From Maribellus maritimus (GTDB lineage Bacteria; Bacteroidota; Bacteroidia; Bacteroidales; Prolixibacteraceae), in NCBI RefSeq assembly GCF_022267315.1, contig NZ_JAIKLE010000025.1:1-64000 (forward strand): a DNA stretch of 64,000 nucleotides, given 5' to 3'. Below, in pieces: positions 19,109-26,657 of the stretch; position 1 is the stretch's first letter; each line of letters starts with the position of its first letter. The position numbers and the translations under genes are program-made. Under the pieces are notes generated by a model. The model did not search any database. It saw only the letters and a program-made list of their open reading frames with translations, and was not told where the DNA came from.

Positions 19109-19325
19109 CCTGTTAGTACACGGGGCGCCCTGTTGTTTTCTGCCCCTCCCTGTTACAAAATTATCTTCCCTGTACCGTTTTGGGCCTTCCTGTTAAACAG
19201 GACAGGAAAAAAGTGAACAGGATTCTGAAAAAAATGAAACAGGGCGTCAAAAAAACCCTACAGGCCAACTAAAAAGACAACAGGGAGCGGTAAAAGTGCT
19301 ACAGGATAACAAAAAAACAGACAGG
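19109..19325. repeat. CCTGT/ACAGG box array, copy B (head-to-head, ~20-bp period)
   Basis: Five CCTGTT/CCTGTA boxes start at 19109, 19129, 19149, 19169 and 19189, exactly 20 bp apart. They meet the mirror-image series of ACAGG boxes at 19197, 19202, 19217, 19239, 19260, 19280, 19301 and 19321, mostly 20-22 bp apart. The junction CCTGTT-A-AACAGG (19189-19201) is a perfect dyad. Between boxes the sequence is not conserved, apart from short T-runs when read in the CCTGT sense. Both halves read CCTGT outward from the 3' end of the flanking gene (18336 on the left, 19335 on the right). It is not a CRISPR array: units are too short and only 5-6 bases are conserved. The function is unknown. Confidence 0.85.
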
Positions 19326-19334
19326 ATTAAAAAA

Positions 19335-20291
19335 TTACTTAATCAACACCACCACTTTGCCAGTATTTTCATTATTTTGTAAAATAGCGTGAGCTTCCTC
19401 TACTTGGGTGATCGGAAGTGTTTTATAAATCAACACCTTAATTTTGCCAGAAGAAAATGCTGGCCATAACTGTCTTTCAAGTCCGCCAAGAACTTCAGCT
19501 TTCATCTCCAAAGTCCTGTTTCGAAGGGTACTGCCGATAAGCTTTACTCCTCTTTTAAAAAAATTCAGCATATTCAATTCGCATATAGATCCTCCCAATG
19601 TAGCGATAACGATCCAGCGTCCACCATATGCCATTTTCTCCAGACAAGGACCAAGTTCTGGACCAGCTACACAGTCTAATGCCACGTCTACTGAATATTT
19701 TGACAGAACATCCGGAATGCTTTCGTTTCTTCGATTGATGACAACATCCGCCCCTAGTTCACTTACAAATCGCAACTTTTCTTCCGAACCAACTGTTGTG
19801 ACGACCTTTGCTCCAAACTCTTTGGCTACCTGGATCGCAGCCATACCCAATCCACTGGCGCCTGCCTGAATAAACACTGTGTCCCCAAATTTCATCTCAC
19901 CCTCAATGCATAAATTTAGATAAGATGTAGCAAATGCTTCTGGTATCGCAGTAGCTTCAACCATAGACAGACCTTCAGGTATAGGTAATATCATGTTGGC
20001 TGGAACCGCCACTTTTTCTGCATATCCCCCGCCACCAAGTAATGCACAAACTTTATCACCAACTCTCCATCGTCCTTTCTTTGGAACCTCAATAACTTCT
20101 CCAGCTACTTCAAGCCCCATCCATTTTGGCCAACCTTGAGGCGGAGGATAATTACCCTCGCGTTGCATCAGGTCGGCACGGTTTAGTGCTGCGGCATGGA
20201 CGTCTATTATTACTTCATTCTCCCTACGCTTAGGATCAGGAACCTCACTCCAAACAAGTGATTTGTCTTTATTTATCAGGATCGCATGCAT
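19335..20291 (-). CDS. NAD(P)H:quinone oxidoreductase, zinc-independent MDR family
   Basis: The protein has 318 residues of the TP53I3/PIG3-like quinone oxidoreductase type. The GroES-like N-terminal domain is at about 1-120 (HAAALNRADLMQREGNYPPP...GLEVAGEV). The Rossmann domain follows, with AGASGLGMAAIQVAKEFGAKVV at about 143-164 binding NAD(P)H. No zinc-binding Cys/His set of alcohol dehydrogenases is present. It has no signal peptide and so is cytoplasmic, unlike the exported oxidoreductases upstream in the same direction. Last gene of module 3, ending 10 bases from the CCTGT array. It may reduce quinones or alpha,beta-unsaturated carbonyl products of sugar oxidation, or be a general detoxification enzyme. 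Confidence 0.9.
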   Translation of the reverse strand: MHAILINKDKSLVWSEVPDPKRRENEVIIDVHAAALNRADLMQREGNYPPPQGWPKWMGLEVAGEVIEVPKKGRWRVGDKVCALLGGGGYAEKVAVPANMILPIPEGLSMVEATAIPEAFATSYLNLCIEGEMKFGDTVFIQAGASGLGMAAIQVAKEFGAKVVTTVGSEEKLRFVSELGADVVINRRNESIPDVLSKYSVDVALDCVAGPELGPCLEKMAYGGRWIVIATLGGSICELNMLNFFKRGVKLIGSTLRNRTLEMKAEVLGGLERQLWPAFSSGKIKVLIYKTLPITQVEEAHAILQNNENTGKVVVLIK

Positions 20292-20381
20292 TACGTTTTT
20301 CTTTTTTCATTTATGTGACTTGCAGGTACTTTATTTGCAAAAAATAAAAGCAATGATAAAGCACAACTTCTGAAAATTGAA

Positions 20382-21092
20382 TTATAATATTTTAGGCTTA
20401 GGCTTAATCGCTGAAATTGTTATTTCGTCAAAAACATTCAGTGCAGAAGTTATACCTTCCAATGGCTGGATTACCTCTCCTTGCTCATTCAATACGCTCA
20501 TACCAATAACTTCAGGAATAACAATATTACCACTTACTGCCTCAATATTGGTTTTATATACTATAGCAGGCTGCCCTGTTCCAAATTCATCAGTCTTTTT
20601 ACTTATTTTATCGAAATTCGGAAAGTTCTCGTTATAATCACCTGCAAGGTTCATTTCTATCCAGCAAATCCATTTGCTTTCTGGGTTAACCCTAACTCTT
20701 GTTATAAAATATCCCGGCTTTGGGGTGGCTCCTGAAACTGCGTCAATATTAATGTCTGTCGGCTCTGTCTGTATCTCCTTTTTTCTTATTGAATCCCATT
20801 TAGGCAGTGCAGTTGGAACATCAACCTTCCCTTCCCAGTCATCCACTCCGGCACGATTTGTAACAAATATGGTTTTGGTCTCTCTTGTTTCGGGGTTTTC
20901 AATCCAGATGACAAATGTCGGTGATTCTCCATAGACTGATTGTAAAACCAATTCTTCATTAATATGAATCCTGAACTCTAATTCTGTTTTTCCCCAAGTC
21001 TGAGCATATGCATAAAAAATTAGACTGCCTAATATAAATAATCCAGAAAGTAAGACTATTAATAATCTTATCTTGACCTTTTTTGATATCAT
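20382..21092 (-). CDS. Membrane-anchored or periplasmic DUF2271-like protein
   Basis: The ATG at 21092 is preferred, with an AAAGGAA element about 10 bases upstream. A TTG at 21113 overlapping the previous gene's stop is possible but less likely. The 236-residue protein starts with a short basic head and a hydrophobic segment (IRLLIVLLSGLFILGSLIFYAYA), then a beta-rich exported domain with TFVIWIENPETRETKTIFVTNRAG and DAVSGATPKPGYF. That pair of features resembles DUF2271-type periplasmic proteins, which are often found with redox or FMN-binding proteins. It follows the Gfo/Idh/MocA gene by 17 bases, so it probably works in the same exported redox process. Function unknown. Confidence 0.7.
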   Translation of the reverse strand: MISKKVKIRLLIVLLSGLFILGSLIFYAYAQTWGKTELEFRIHINEELVLQSVYGESPTFVIWIENPETRETKTIFVTNRAGVDDWEGKVDVPTALPKWDSIRKKEIQTEPTDINIDAVSGATPKPGYFITRVRVNPESKWICWIEMNLAGDYNENFPNFDKISKKTDEFGTGQPAIVYKTNIEAVSGNIVIPEVIGMSVLNEQGEVIQPLEGITSALNVFDEITISAIKPKPKIL

Positions 21093-21109
21093 ATATTTAT
21101 AATTTCCTT

Positions 21110-22549
21110 TCAAATTTCTTTCGGCATTTCAAAACCTTTCCGATATTGATAGAAAGCCAAGTCCTGAGCCTTGTTGTCGTTTATTATAGTTTCATACTCG
21201 GGCGAAAAATCAAGATATTTACAGCCCACCCTATAAGACATATTAGCAAGATGTACCAAAACCGTACTTTTATGACTTTCAACAATATCTCCATTTGGAC
21301 GTTTTCTACTTCGGACACAATCGAAAAAATTCTGCAAATGCCTTTTTAATGGATAATACCCTGTTTGCTCGGCAACAACTTCTCCACCTTTGTCGAAAAC
21401 CTGCCAGCCACTCCCCATACGTCCCAGAAACATCATTCGTTTAGTGCCTAGTATTTCAACATGGAATGCATTTGTATTCCACTTTGGGAAAATGTTACCA
21501 TAACGCACTTCTGGCGGAGCTGGTACCATATATGGCGTACACTGACCCGCTTCAATTGTCATTACATATTTACCAAAATCAAAGGTGGTCATCTGGTAAT
21601 CCGGAATATCTCTCTTATCATCAAAAAAATACCTCCCTCCAAGACAGTAAACCGAAGAAGGGAATCCAGGATCACCCAGAACAAACCTTGCCAAGTCTAA
21701 TTGATGTATAACCTGGTTGGTCATAACTTCGCCCCCTCCATAAGCCCAATAATAAGTCCATGATTTATTTCTTGTAATATTATAAGGTACTAAAGCAGCA
21801 GGGCCCAACCACATATCCCAGTCAATTGTATCAGGTACATCACTATTTTCCTTTTCATTAAAAGGGACAGGTCCCATATACAACGACTTTACTTTAACTG
21901 CAGCAATTTCGCCCAATTCTCCACTATCAATATAATTTTTTGCAGTAAGGGCTTCGGCTGCGCTTCGGTTTAGTGTCCCACTTTGAATAATTCTTTCATA
22001 CTTCATTCCGGCTTCAATCATCCTTTGCCCCTCAACAATATTATGTGAGACGGGTTTTTCAACATAAACATCTTTACCAGCCTGACATGCCCAGATTGTA
22101 GCCAATGCGTGCCAATGTTCCGGGGTTGCAATAAACACCGCATCTACTTCCTTATCATCAAAAACTTTTCGCATATCCCTAATCCTGATGGGTTTAAAAT
22201 TTTGTTTTTTTTCAAGTTCCTTAATAATGAACCCACCTCTTGTATCATCAACATCACAGACATATTTGACCCTCATGTTCTCGCCTACATCAGAGGCCTG
22301 CGTGATTAAATTTGTACCCCAGCCCCCTGCGCCAATAAGGGCTACAGTTATCATATCATTAGCGCTTTTATATTTATTCCTAAACGTTTTTTTGACAACT
22401 TTACGGTAGGAAGGTTCCTCTGTTACCAAAGATTTTACAGTCTCTTCCGAACCAGACAGGGAATCCGTTTTTGTTCCCTTACATGAAGAGGACAAGGCTA
22501 AACCTGCTGCACCGGTGCCCGCTATAAAGAAAAATTTTCTTCGTTCCAT
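21110..22549 (-). CDS. Exported Gfo/Idh/MocA-family oxidoreductase (module 3, enzyme 3)
   Basis: The protein has 479 residues. The N-terminus MERRKFFFIAGTGAAG...SSSC combines a twin-arginine motif with a lipobox, so it is probably a Tat-exported lipoprotein carrying its NAD(P) cofactor. The Rossmann domain is at about 65-195 with VALIGAGGWGTNL, ATPEHWHA and the family signature EKPVSHN. The C-terminal alpha/beta substrate domain (GGGEVMTNQVIHQLDLARFVLGDP) matches the Oxidored_bac_C type common in Bacteroidota and Planctomycetes. Relatives oxidise sugar hydroxyls to ketones, and some (GH109-like) cleave glycosides by oxidation and elimination. The substrate is not predictable. Genes with the same logic sit on both sides. 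Confidence 0.9.
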   Translation of the reverse strand: MERRKFFFIAGTGAAGLALSSSCKGTKTDSLSGSEETVKSLVTEEPSYRKVVKKTFRNKYKSANDMITVALIGAGGWGTNLITQASDVGENMRVKYVCDVDDTRGGFIIKELEKKQNFKPIRIRDMRKVFDDKEVDAVFIATPEHWHALATIWACQAGKDVYVEKPVSHNIVEGQRMIEAGMKYERIIQSGTLNRSAAEALTAKNYIDSGELGEIAAVKVKSLYMGPVPFNEKENSDVPDTIDWDMWLGPAALVPYNITRNKSWTYYWAYGGGEVMTNQVIHQLDLARFVLGDPGFPSSVYCLGGRYFFDDKRDIPDYQMTTFDFGKYVMTIEAGQCTPYMVPAPPEVRYGNIFPKWNTNAFHVEILGTKRMMFLGRMGSGWQVFDKGGEVVAEQTGYYPLKRHLQNFFDCVRSRKRPNGDIVESHKSTVLVHLANMSYRVGCKYLDFSPEYETIINDNKAQDLAFYQYRKGFEMPKEI

Positions 22550-22679
22550 TATTTTTATTTGTTTTTATCCTACACTTATAAAATTTTATTAGCAATAAAC
22601 TTTTCAGTGTCCATGAAAACCCTAAAAGCTTGCTTGAAATTTTCAAAGGTTATTTCTTTCAGTTAGTGATTTTAGTTTT

Positions 22680-23702
22680 TTAGCAGAAATCACTATGTCT
22701 AGCTAAAAAGCTGTTGAGCGCAACCTTATTTGCAGAAGAGAGGCGGTTGGAAAGTTCGCGCATTTCGTCCTGTGGCATCTCACGGAATGTGGAAGCCCAC
22801 CTGGCGTTTTGCTCCACCTCTTCAAGGCTGGTCATGCCGACCATAGAGGATGCAATGGGAAGGCTCCATGCATAACGCATAAGGGTTTGCGGATCGGCCT
22901 TTTTAGGAGGGGTACCCAGTAGGTGTCCATAGCCGAGTGTCTTCATAGCGATGATGCCCATGTTCTTTTTTTGCGCAGCCGGCAACGTAATGTCCTCGAA
23001 ACTGGGAGAGGATACTTCCGGGGCGAGCCTCCAACCTGGTTGGGTAACACCCTGCGTTGCTGCATTTAGCACGAGTTGTACGCAGTCAAAATCGTAGCGT
23101 TCGATGAAGCGCTTCATCTGGACCGGTTGATCGTGCGACGAAACACCAATGAAACGTACTACCTTTTGCTCGCGCAGCTTGTAGAAGGTTTCCACACTGT
23201 AACCCTTTTGTCCGAGAAGATCGACTTCGTCTGCCTTGAGCCAATGGACATGAAGCAGGTCAATGTAGTCTGTTTGAAGGCGCTTCAGCGAGATCTCGAC
23301 TTGACGCATAATTTCGTCGTAAGTACGGTCGTGGATTTTTGTGGTGAGGAAGACTTCCGTGCGCCGATTTTCGAGCACACGCCCTATTAACTTTTCAGAC
23401 CAGCCGTCTTTGCCGTAGATGTGCGCGGTTTCTAACCATGTGATGCCGAGGTCAACCGCGCGGTGGAGCAGTTGGACCGCCTCGTCTTCCCGGCCTTCGT
23501 GGGCGCTTTGGAATTTGCTGCCGGTACCAAAGCCAATAATGGGGACCTCCGCACCCGTCCGTCCCAAAATTCGTTTTGGAATAAGTGACTTCTTCTTTCC
23601 CACATGGGCACTTCCACAACCCAAAGTGCTACCGAAGGTTGCAGCTGCTGCGGCGGTAGCTGTCAATGAGAGATATTCACGACGTGTCATTTTGTTTTTC
23701 AT
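22680..23702 (-). CDS. Exported aldo/keto reductase (module 3, enzyme 2)
   Basis: ATG at 23702 is preferred (MKNKMTRREYL...); an in-frame TTG lies two codons upstream. The protein has 340 residues. The twin-arginine motif TRREYL and a Cys after STLG suggest Tat export as a lipoprotein. The AKR barrel follows: RILGRTGAEVPIIGFGTG, ETAHIYG, TTKIHD, DLLHVHWL. Tyr, Lys and His of the catalytic tetrad are recognisable, but the usual Asp of the DTA..YG motif is Glu here, so ordinary reductase activity is uncertain. By eye the gene is richer in G+C than the susC/susD genes, as is the next gene upstream (gap 18 bases). Confidence 0.88.
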   Translation of the reverse strand: MKNKMTRREYLSLTATAAAAATFGSTLGCGSAHVGKKKSLIPKRILGRTGAEVPIIGFGTGSKFQSAHEGREDEAVQLLHRAVDLGITWLETAHIYGKDGWSEKLIGRVLENRRTEVFLTTKIHDRTYDEIMRQVEISLKRLQTDYIDLLHVHWLKADEVDLLGQKGYSVETFYKLREQKVVRFIGVSSHDQPVQMKRFIERYDFDCVQLVLNAATQGVTQPGWRLAPEVSSPSFEDITLPAAQKKNMGIIAMKTLGYGHLLGTPPKKADPQTLMRYAWSLPIASSMVGMTSLEEVEQNARWASTFREMPQDEMRELSNRLSSANKVALNSFLARHSDFC

Positions 23703-23720
23703 ATTCAATTCTTTTTTATC

Positions 23721-24983
23721 TTATTTACTTTTGAATTTTTCTAAGGGATGCCTACGATCTGCCAGTGGAAAGTATATCGGACTCTTCGTGAGATGAGACG
23801 CGTAAACACCATAGATCATTTCCAATGCCGCCCGTGCATCGTAAATATTCGTTATCGGTTGACGATCTTCCTGAATCGCCTGCATCAAGTCCCAAACCGC
23901 AAAGCGGCCAGCTTCAATAAAAATCGGTCCAAAAGGAACATCTTGTGTACCTACTAAGGAATAATCCAACGGTTGGGCACCAGGGATTACCCGATCTTCA
24001 TTCAATTCTATCGTTTCAGCTACGGTTTCATTTGCAGGTGCACATGGTGCATTGTTGAACCGGAGTGGCTGTGGCTCACGATGAGCGTCTGAAAACCGAA
24101 GTGACAACATGCCTTTGCTTCCAATAACACAAACTCCCATTCGGTTATCATTTTTGTACAGATTACTGCGACTTTCGAAAATCCCCCGAACACTACCGGG
24201 AAACCGGAATGTAGCGAAAATTTCGTCGCCTGCCGCCAGTCCAATAGGTTCCGTTGTTTTAGTCAGTTCCAGACCTGTAAAGGGCTTTCCGTTGACCCGT
24301 ACATCAGCAGATACAGATTCCGGTCGCCCGAAGAGATAAATCATCAGATCGAAAATGTGTGTTCCAAGCGTCATCATATCTTCGCCGCCGCCACGATGAT
24401 CGCTTTTACCCCATCCATGAACAGTAAGGGGGATACCAATTTTACCAGACTCAATGAGCCTTTTCATCGTAACGAAACCAAGTCCGTTGCGACAGGGATG
24501 AGCCATAGCGATTTTTATTTCGTTTTTTTCTGCAATTTGAATAATTTCATCTGCTTCATATAAAAAGGCGGTCAACGGTTTTTCGCAATAAATATGGCAA
24601 CCATTTTCAGCAAAAAAACGAATCTGCTCCAAATGATCATTTGGCCAACGTGACGTCAGTACAACTATGTCTGGTCTTTCGTTTTTCAATAACGCTTCGC
24701 AGCTTAAGTAATGCTGTTTTGCCTCTGTTTGCGCCAATTTTGCTTCGATATTGCTTGTGCTGCCATCGACAAGACCAACAACTTTGACATTAGGTATACC
24801 ATGAAAAGCAACATGCATTCCGTGCAGGCCGAACATCTGTTTCGACTTGTCTTTGACGATGGCAACTTTCCATTGTTTTGTGTTGTCAGCATAAGCTGGC
24901 CTACCATAAGAAAAGGGGCCTATTAAAGCGGTACCGGCAGTCCCCACTAAGCTTTTTTTAATAAAATCTCTTCTCTGCGTCAT
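23721..24983 (-). CDS. Tat-exported Gfo/Idh/MocA-family oxidoreductase (module 3, enzyme 1)
   Basis: The protein has 420 residues. The start MTQRRDFIKKSLVGTAGTALIG is a clear twin-arginine signal, cleaved around PAYAD. The Rossmann part covers about 38-160 and includes the signature CEKPLTAF. The substrate domain contains GWGKSDHRGGGEDMMTLGTHIFDLMIYLFGRP, with a His of the type used in catalysis by this family. It differs from the second Gfo/Idh/MocA protein at 21,110, so the two probably do different steps, for example oxidation of one sugar and reduction or epimerisation of another. First gene after susD3 and the hairpin at 25069. By eye it is G+C-richer than the susD gene before it. Confidence 0.9.
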   Translation of the reverse strand: MTQRRDFIKKSLVGTAGTALIGPFSYGRPAYADNTKQWKVAIVKDKSKQMFGLHGMHVAFHGIPNVKVVGLVDGSTSNIEAKLAQTEAKQHYLSCEALLKNERPDIVVLTSRWPNDHLEQIRFFAENGCHIYCEKPLTAFLYEADEIIQIAEKNEIKIAMAHPCRNGLGFVTMKRLIESGKIGIPLTVHGWGKSDHRGGGEDMMTLGTHIFDLMIYLFGRPESVSADVRVNGKPFTGLELTKTTEPIGLAAGDEIFATFRFPGSVRGIFESRSNLYKNDNRMGVCVIGSKGMLSLRFSDAHREPQPLRFNNAPCAPANETVAETIELNEDRVIPGAQPLDYSLVGTQDVPFGPIFIEAGRFAVWDLMQAIQEDRQPITNIYDARAALEMIYGVYASHLTKSPIYFPLADRRHPLEKFKSK

Positions 24984-25068
24984 ATTATTCTATTTAATCC
25001 AATATATTGTTCTTTTGATTCGTCTTTGATTTAGGTGATAAGACAAAAACTATTGCCCTAAGTGACAA

Positions 25069-25094
25069 ACAGGTGGTTACCATAACCAACCTGT
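25069..25094 (-). promoter_or_regulatory. Intercistronic hairpin after susD (module 3)
   Basis: ACAGGTGGTTA (25069-25079) pairs with TAACCAACCTGT (25083-25094) with one bulged base and a 3-base loop. It lies in the 201-base gap between susD3 and the first oxidoreductase gene. Same relative place as the hairpins at 2112 and 11166, which argues for a role in separating transporter and enzyme expression. Confidence 0.6.
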
Positions 25095-25184
25095 CTGTCA
25101 AAAAGCGGGTTGGATTTTACTCCACAAAAAATGTTTTCACCAAATTCATAATTTGCGTAGCACCGACTATGCTGTCAATTACAT

Positions 25185-26639
25185 TTAATAGCCCGGATTC
25201 TGTTCATTGTCGTTTATAGCATCATTTAGCTCAAGCTCATTACTTGGAAACGGCCATAAAAAATGTCGTTCAGCGATATCTTTTCCTGTAATATCCTTTA
25301 TTACTTCTCTTGTTTTATCCCTGCCAAGTCGAATCAAATCAAACCAACGTTTTCCCCCTTCAAAATCGTTTTCATAGCCTCTTTCTATTAAAACTAAATC
25401 AAGGAAACCCGACAAATCAGAATAATCGGTTAATTGAAAATCGACTTCAGATGGTTGTGAAGGATTTTTCCCATAGGCTCTGCGGTGCACCATATTTAGT
25501 TTTTCCATCGCATCTGCTGTTGGGCCATTACTCATTCTGGCCGCTGCTTCTGCATATAGTAACAGTACATCAGCATATCGATATAAAGGAAAATCTGTGG
25601 CAGAATTTGAGAGACGTTCGGTATCATAAAATTTCTTACTTAGCATAGTATTAGGCCCCATACCAAATTCAAAGGGAAAATAAAGTTGTTTGCGAAGATC
25701 TGCATCATTCCATCTGTTCCAAATATTTGCCTGTAATACGGTATCCAAATGCAATCCATATAGTCCACCTCCATTATATAGACCATCATTTGGATGGCGC
25801 AAAAATTCAACGAAATACCATCCTGACTCCTGGTTGTACTTAATGTAATAGATCTCTTCCGAAGAAGTAATAAGAGTTGCTCCATAAAGCTTTTGAAAGT
25901 CCTCAACAGTTTCAATACCAATTAATTCAAATTTATTTGAGTTAATTACTTCGTTCGCTTTATTCATTGCATTGTCGTAGTCACCTCTTGTAAAATATAC
26001 ATGGGCCAAAACTGACTTTGCCGCCCACCTTGTTGGCCTTCCAGCAACACTGGGATCATCTGGAAGATTTTGTTCCGCATAAAGAAGATCATTAATAATA
26101 AGGGCATAAACATCACCTTCACTGCTTAAAGGAATATTCAAATCTCTATAATTATCTTCAGTAATTAAAGGTAGCTTGCCCCACATGGGAATCATATAAA
26201 AGTAAGATAAAGCTCTCAAGAATTTAGCCTCTGCCATATATTTTACAATTTCCGCTTCACTGGCATTATTTGCATTTGGTGCATTTTCGATCACCAGGTT
26301 AGCGTTTCTAATCGCCTGGTAAAATTGGATCCAAATAGAACTAATTCTATTTATATTGGTATTGTCAAGTCCGTTAAATTCCAATAAAGGCAAATAGCTA
26401 CCACCACGAATAAGATGCATTCCAGAGTAAACTTCTAATTGCCAGGTATAGAGCGCACCAAAGCAATTATTTGACCGAAGTGGATTAAATATTGCATTAA
26501 CAGCTGTCTCAAGATCTCCGGCTGTGTTATAAAACTGTTCTACAACCATTGCTTTAGGCTCTTCTTGTAAAATATCTTCACAAGATGTTACTCCAATAAT
26601 AATTCCAGTGATAATCCCAACTAATATTATTTTTCTCAT
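25185..26639 (-). CDS. SusD/RagB-family glycan-binding lipoprotein (module 3)
   Basis: The protein has 484 residues. A lipoprotein signal ends IGVTSC at about residue 20. N-terminal SusD motif DILQEEPKAMVVEQFYNTAGDLETAVNAIFNPL. C-terminal RagB/SusD features: YRYADVLLLYAEAAARM, LIERGYENDFEGGKRWFDLIRLG, LWPFPSNELELND, NEQNPGY. A close paralogue of the SusD at 11,207. It pairs with the SusC 18 bases upstream and should bind the glycan or glycoconjugate whose processing needs the oxidoreductases encoded downstream. Confidence 0.97.
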   Translation of the reverse strand: MRKIILVGIITGIIIGVTSCEDILQEEPKAMVVEQFYNTAGDLETAVNAIFNPLRSNNCFGALYTWQLEVYSGMHLIRGGSYLPLLEFNGLDNTNINRISSIWIQFYQAIRNANLVIENAPNANNASEAEIVKYMAEAKFLRALSYFYMIPMWGKLPLITEDNYRDLNIPLSSEGDVYALIINDLLYAEQNLPDDPSVAGRPTRWAAKSVLAHVYFTRGDYDNAMNKANEVINSNKFELIGIETVEDFQKLYGATLITSSEEIYYIKYNQESGWYFVEFLRHPNDGLYNGGGLYGLHLDTVLQANIWNRWNDADLRKQLYFPFEFGMGPNTMLSKKFYDTERLSNSATDFPLYRYADVLLLYAEAAARMSNGPTADAMEKLNMVHRRAYGKNPSQPSEVDFQLTDYSDLSGFLDLVLIERGYENDFEGGKRWFDLIRLGRDKTREVIKDITGKDIAERHFLWPFPSNELELNDAINDNEQNPGY

Positions 26640-26657
26640 GATTTATCAATTTTAATT

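Noticed and set aside
19109-19325. CRISPR array
   Set aside because: Units are about 20 bp with only 5-6 conserved bases and orientation flips in the middle; there are no cas genes and no 24-40-base repeats.
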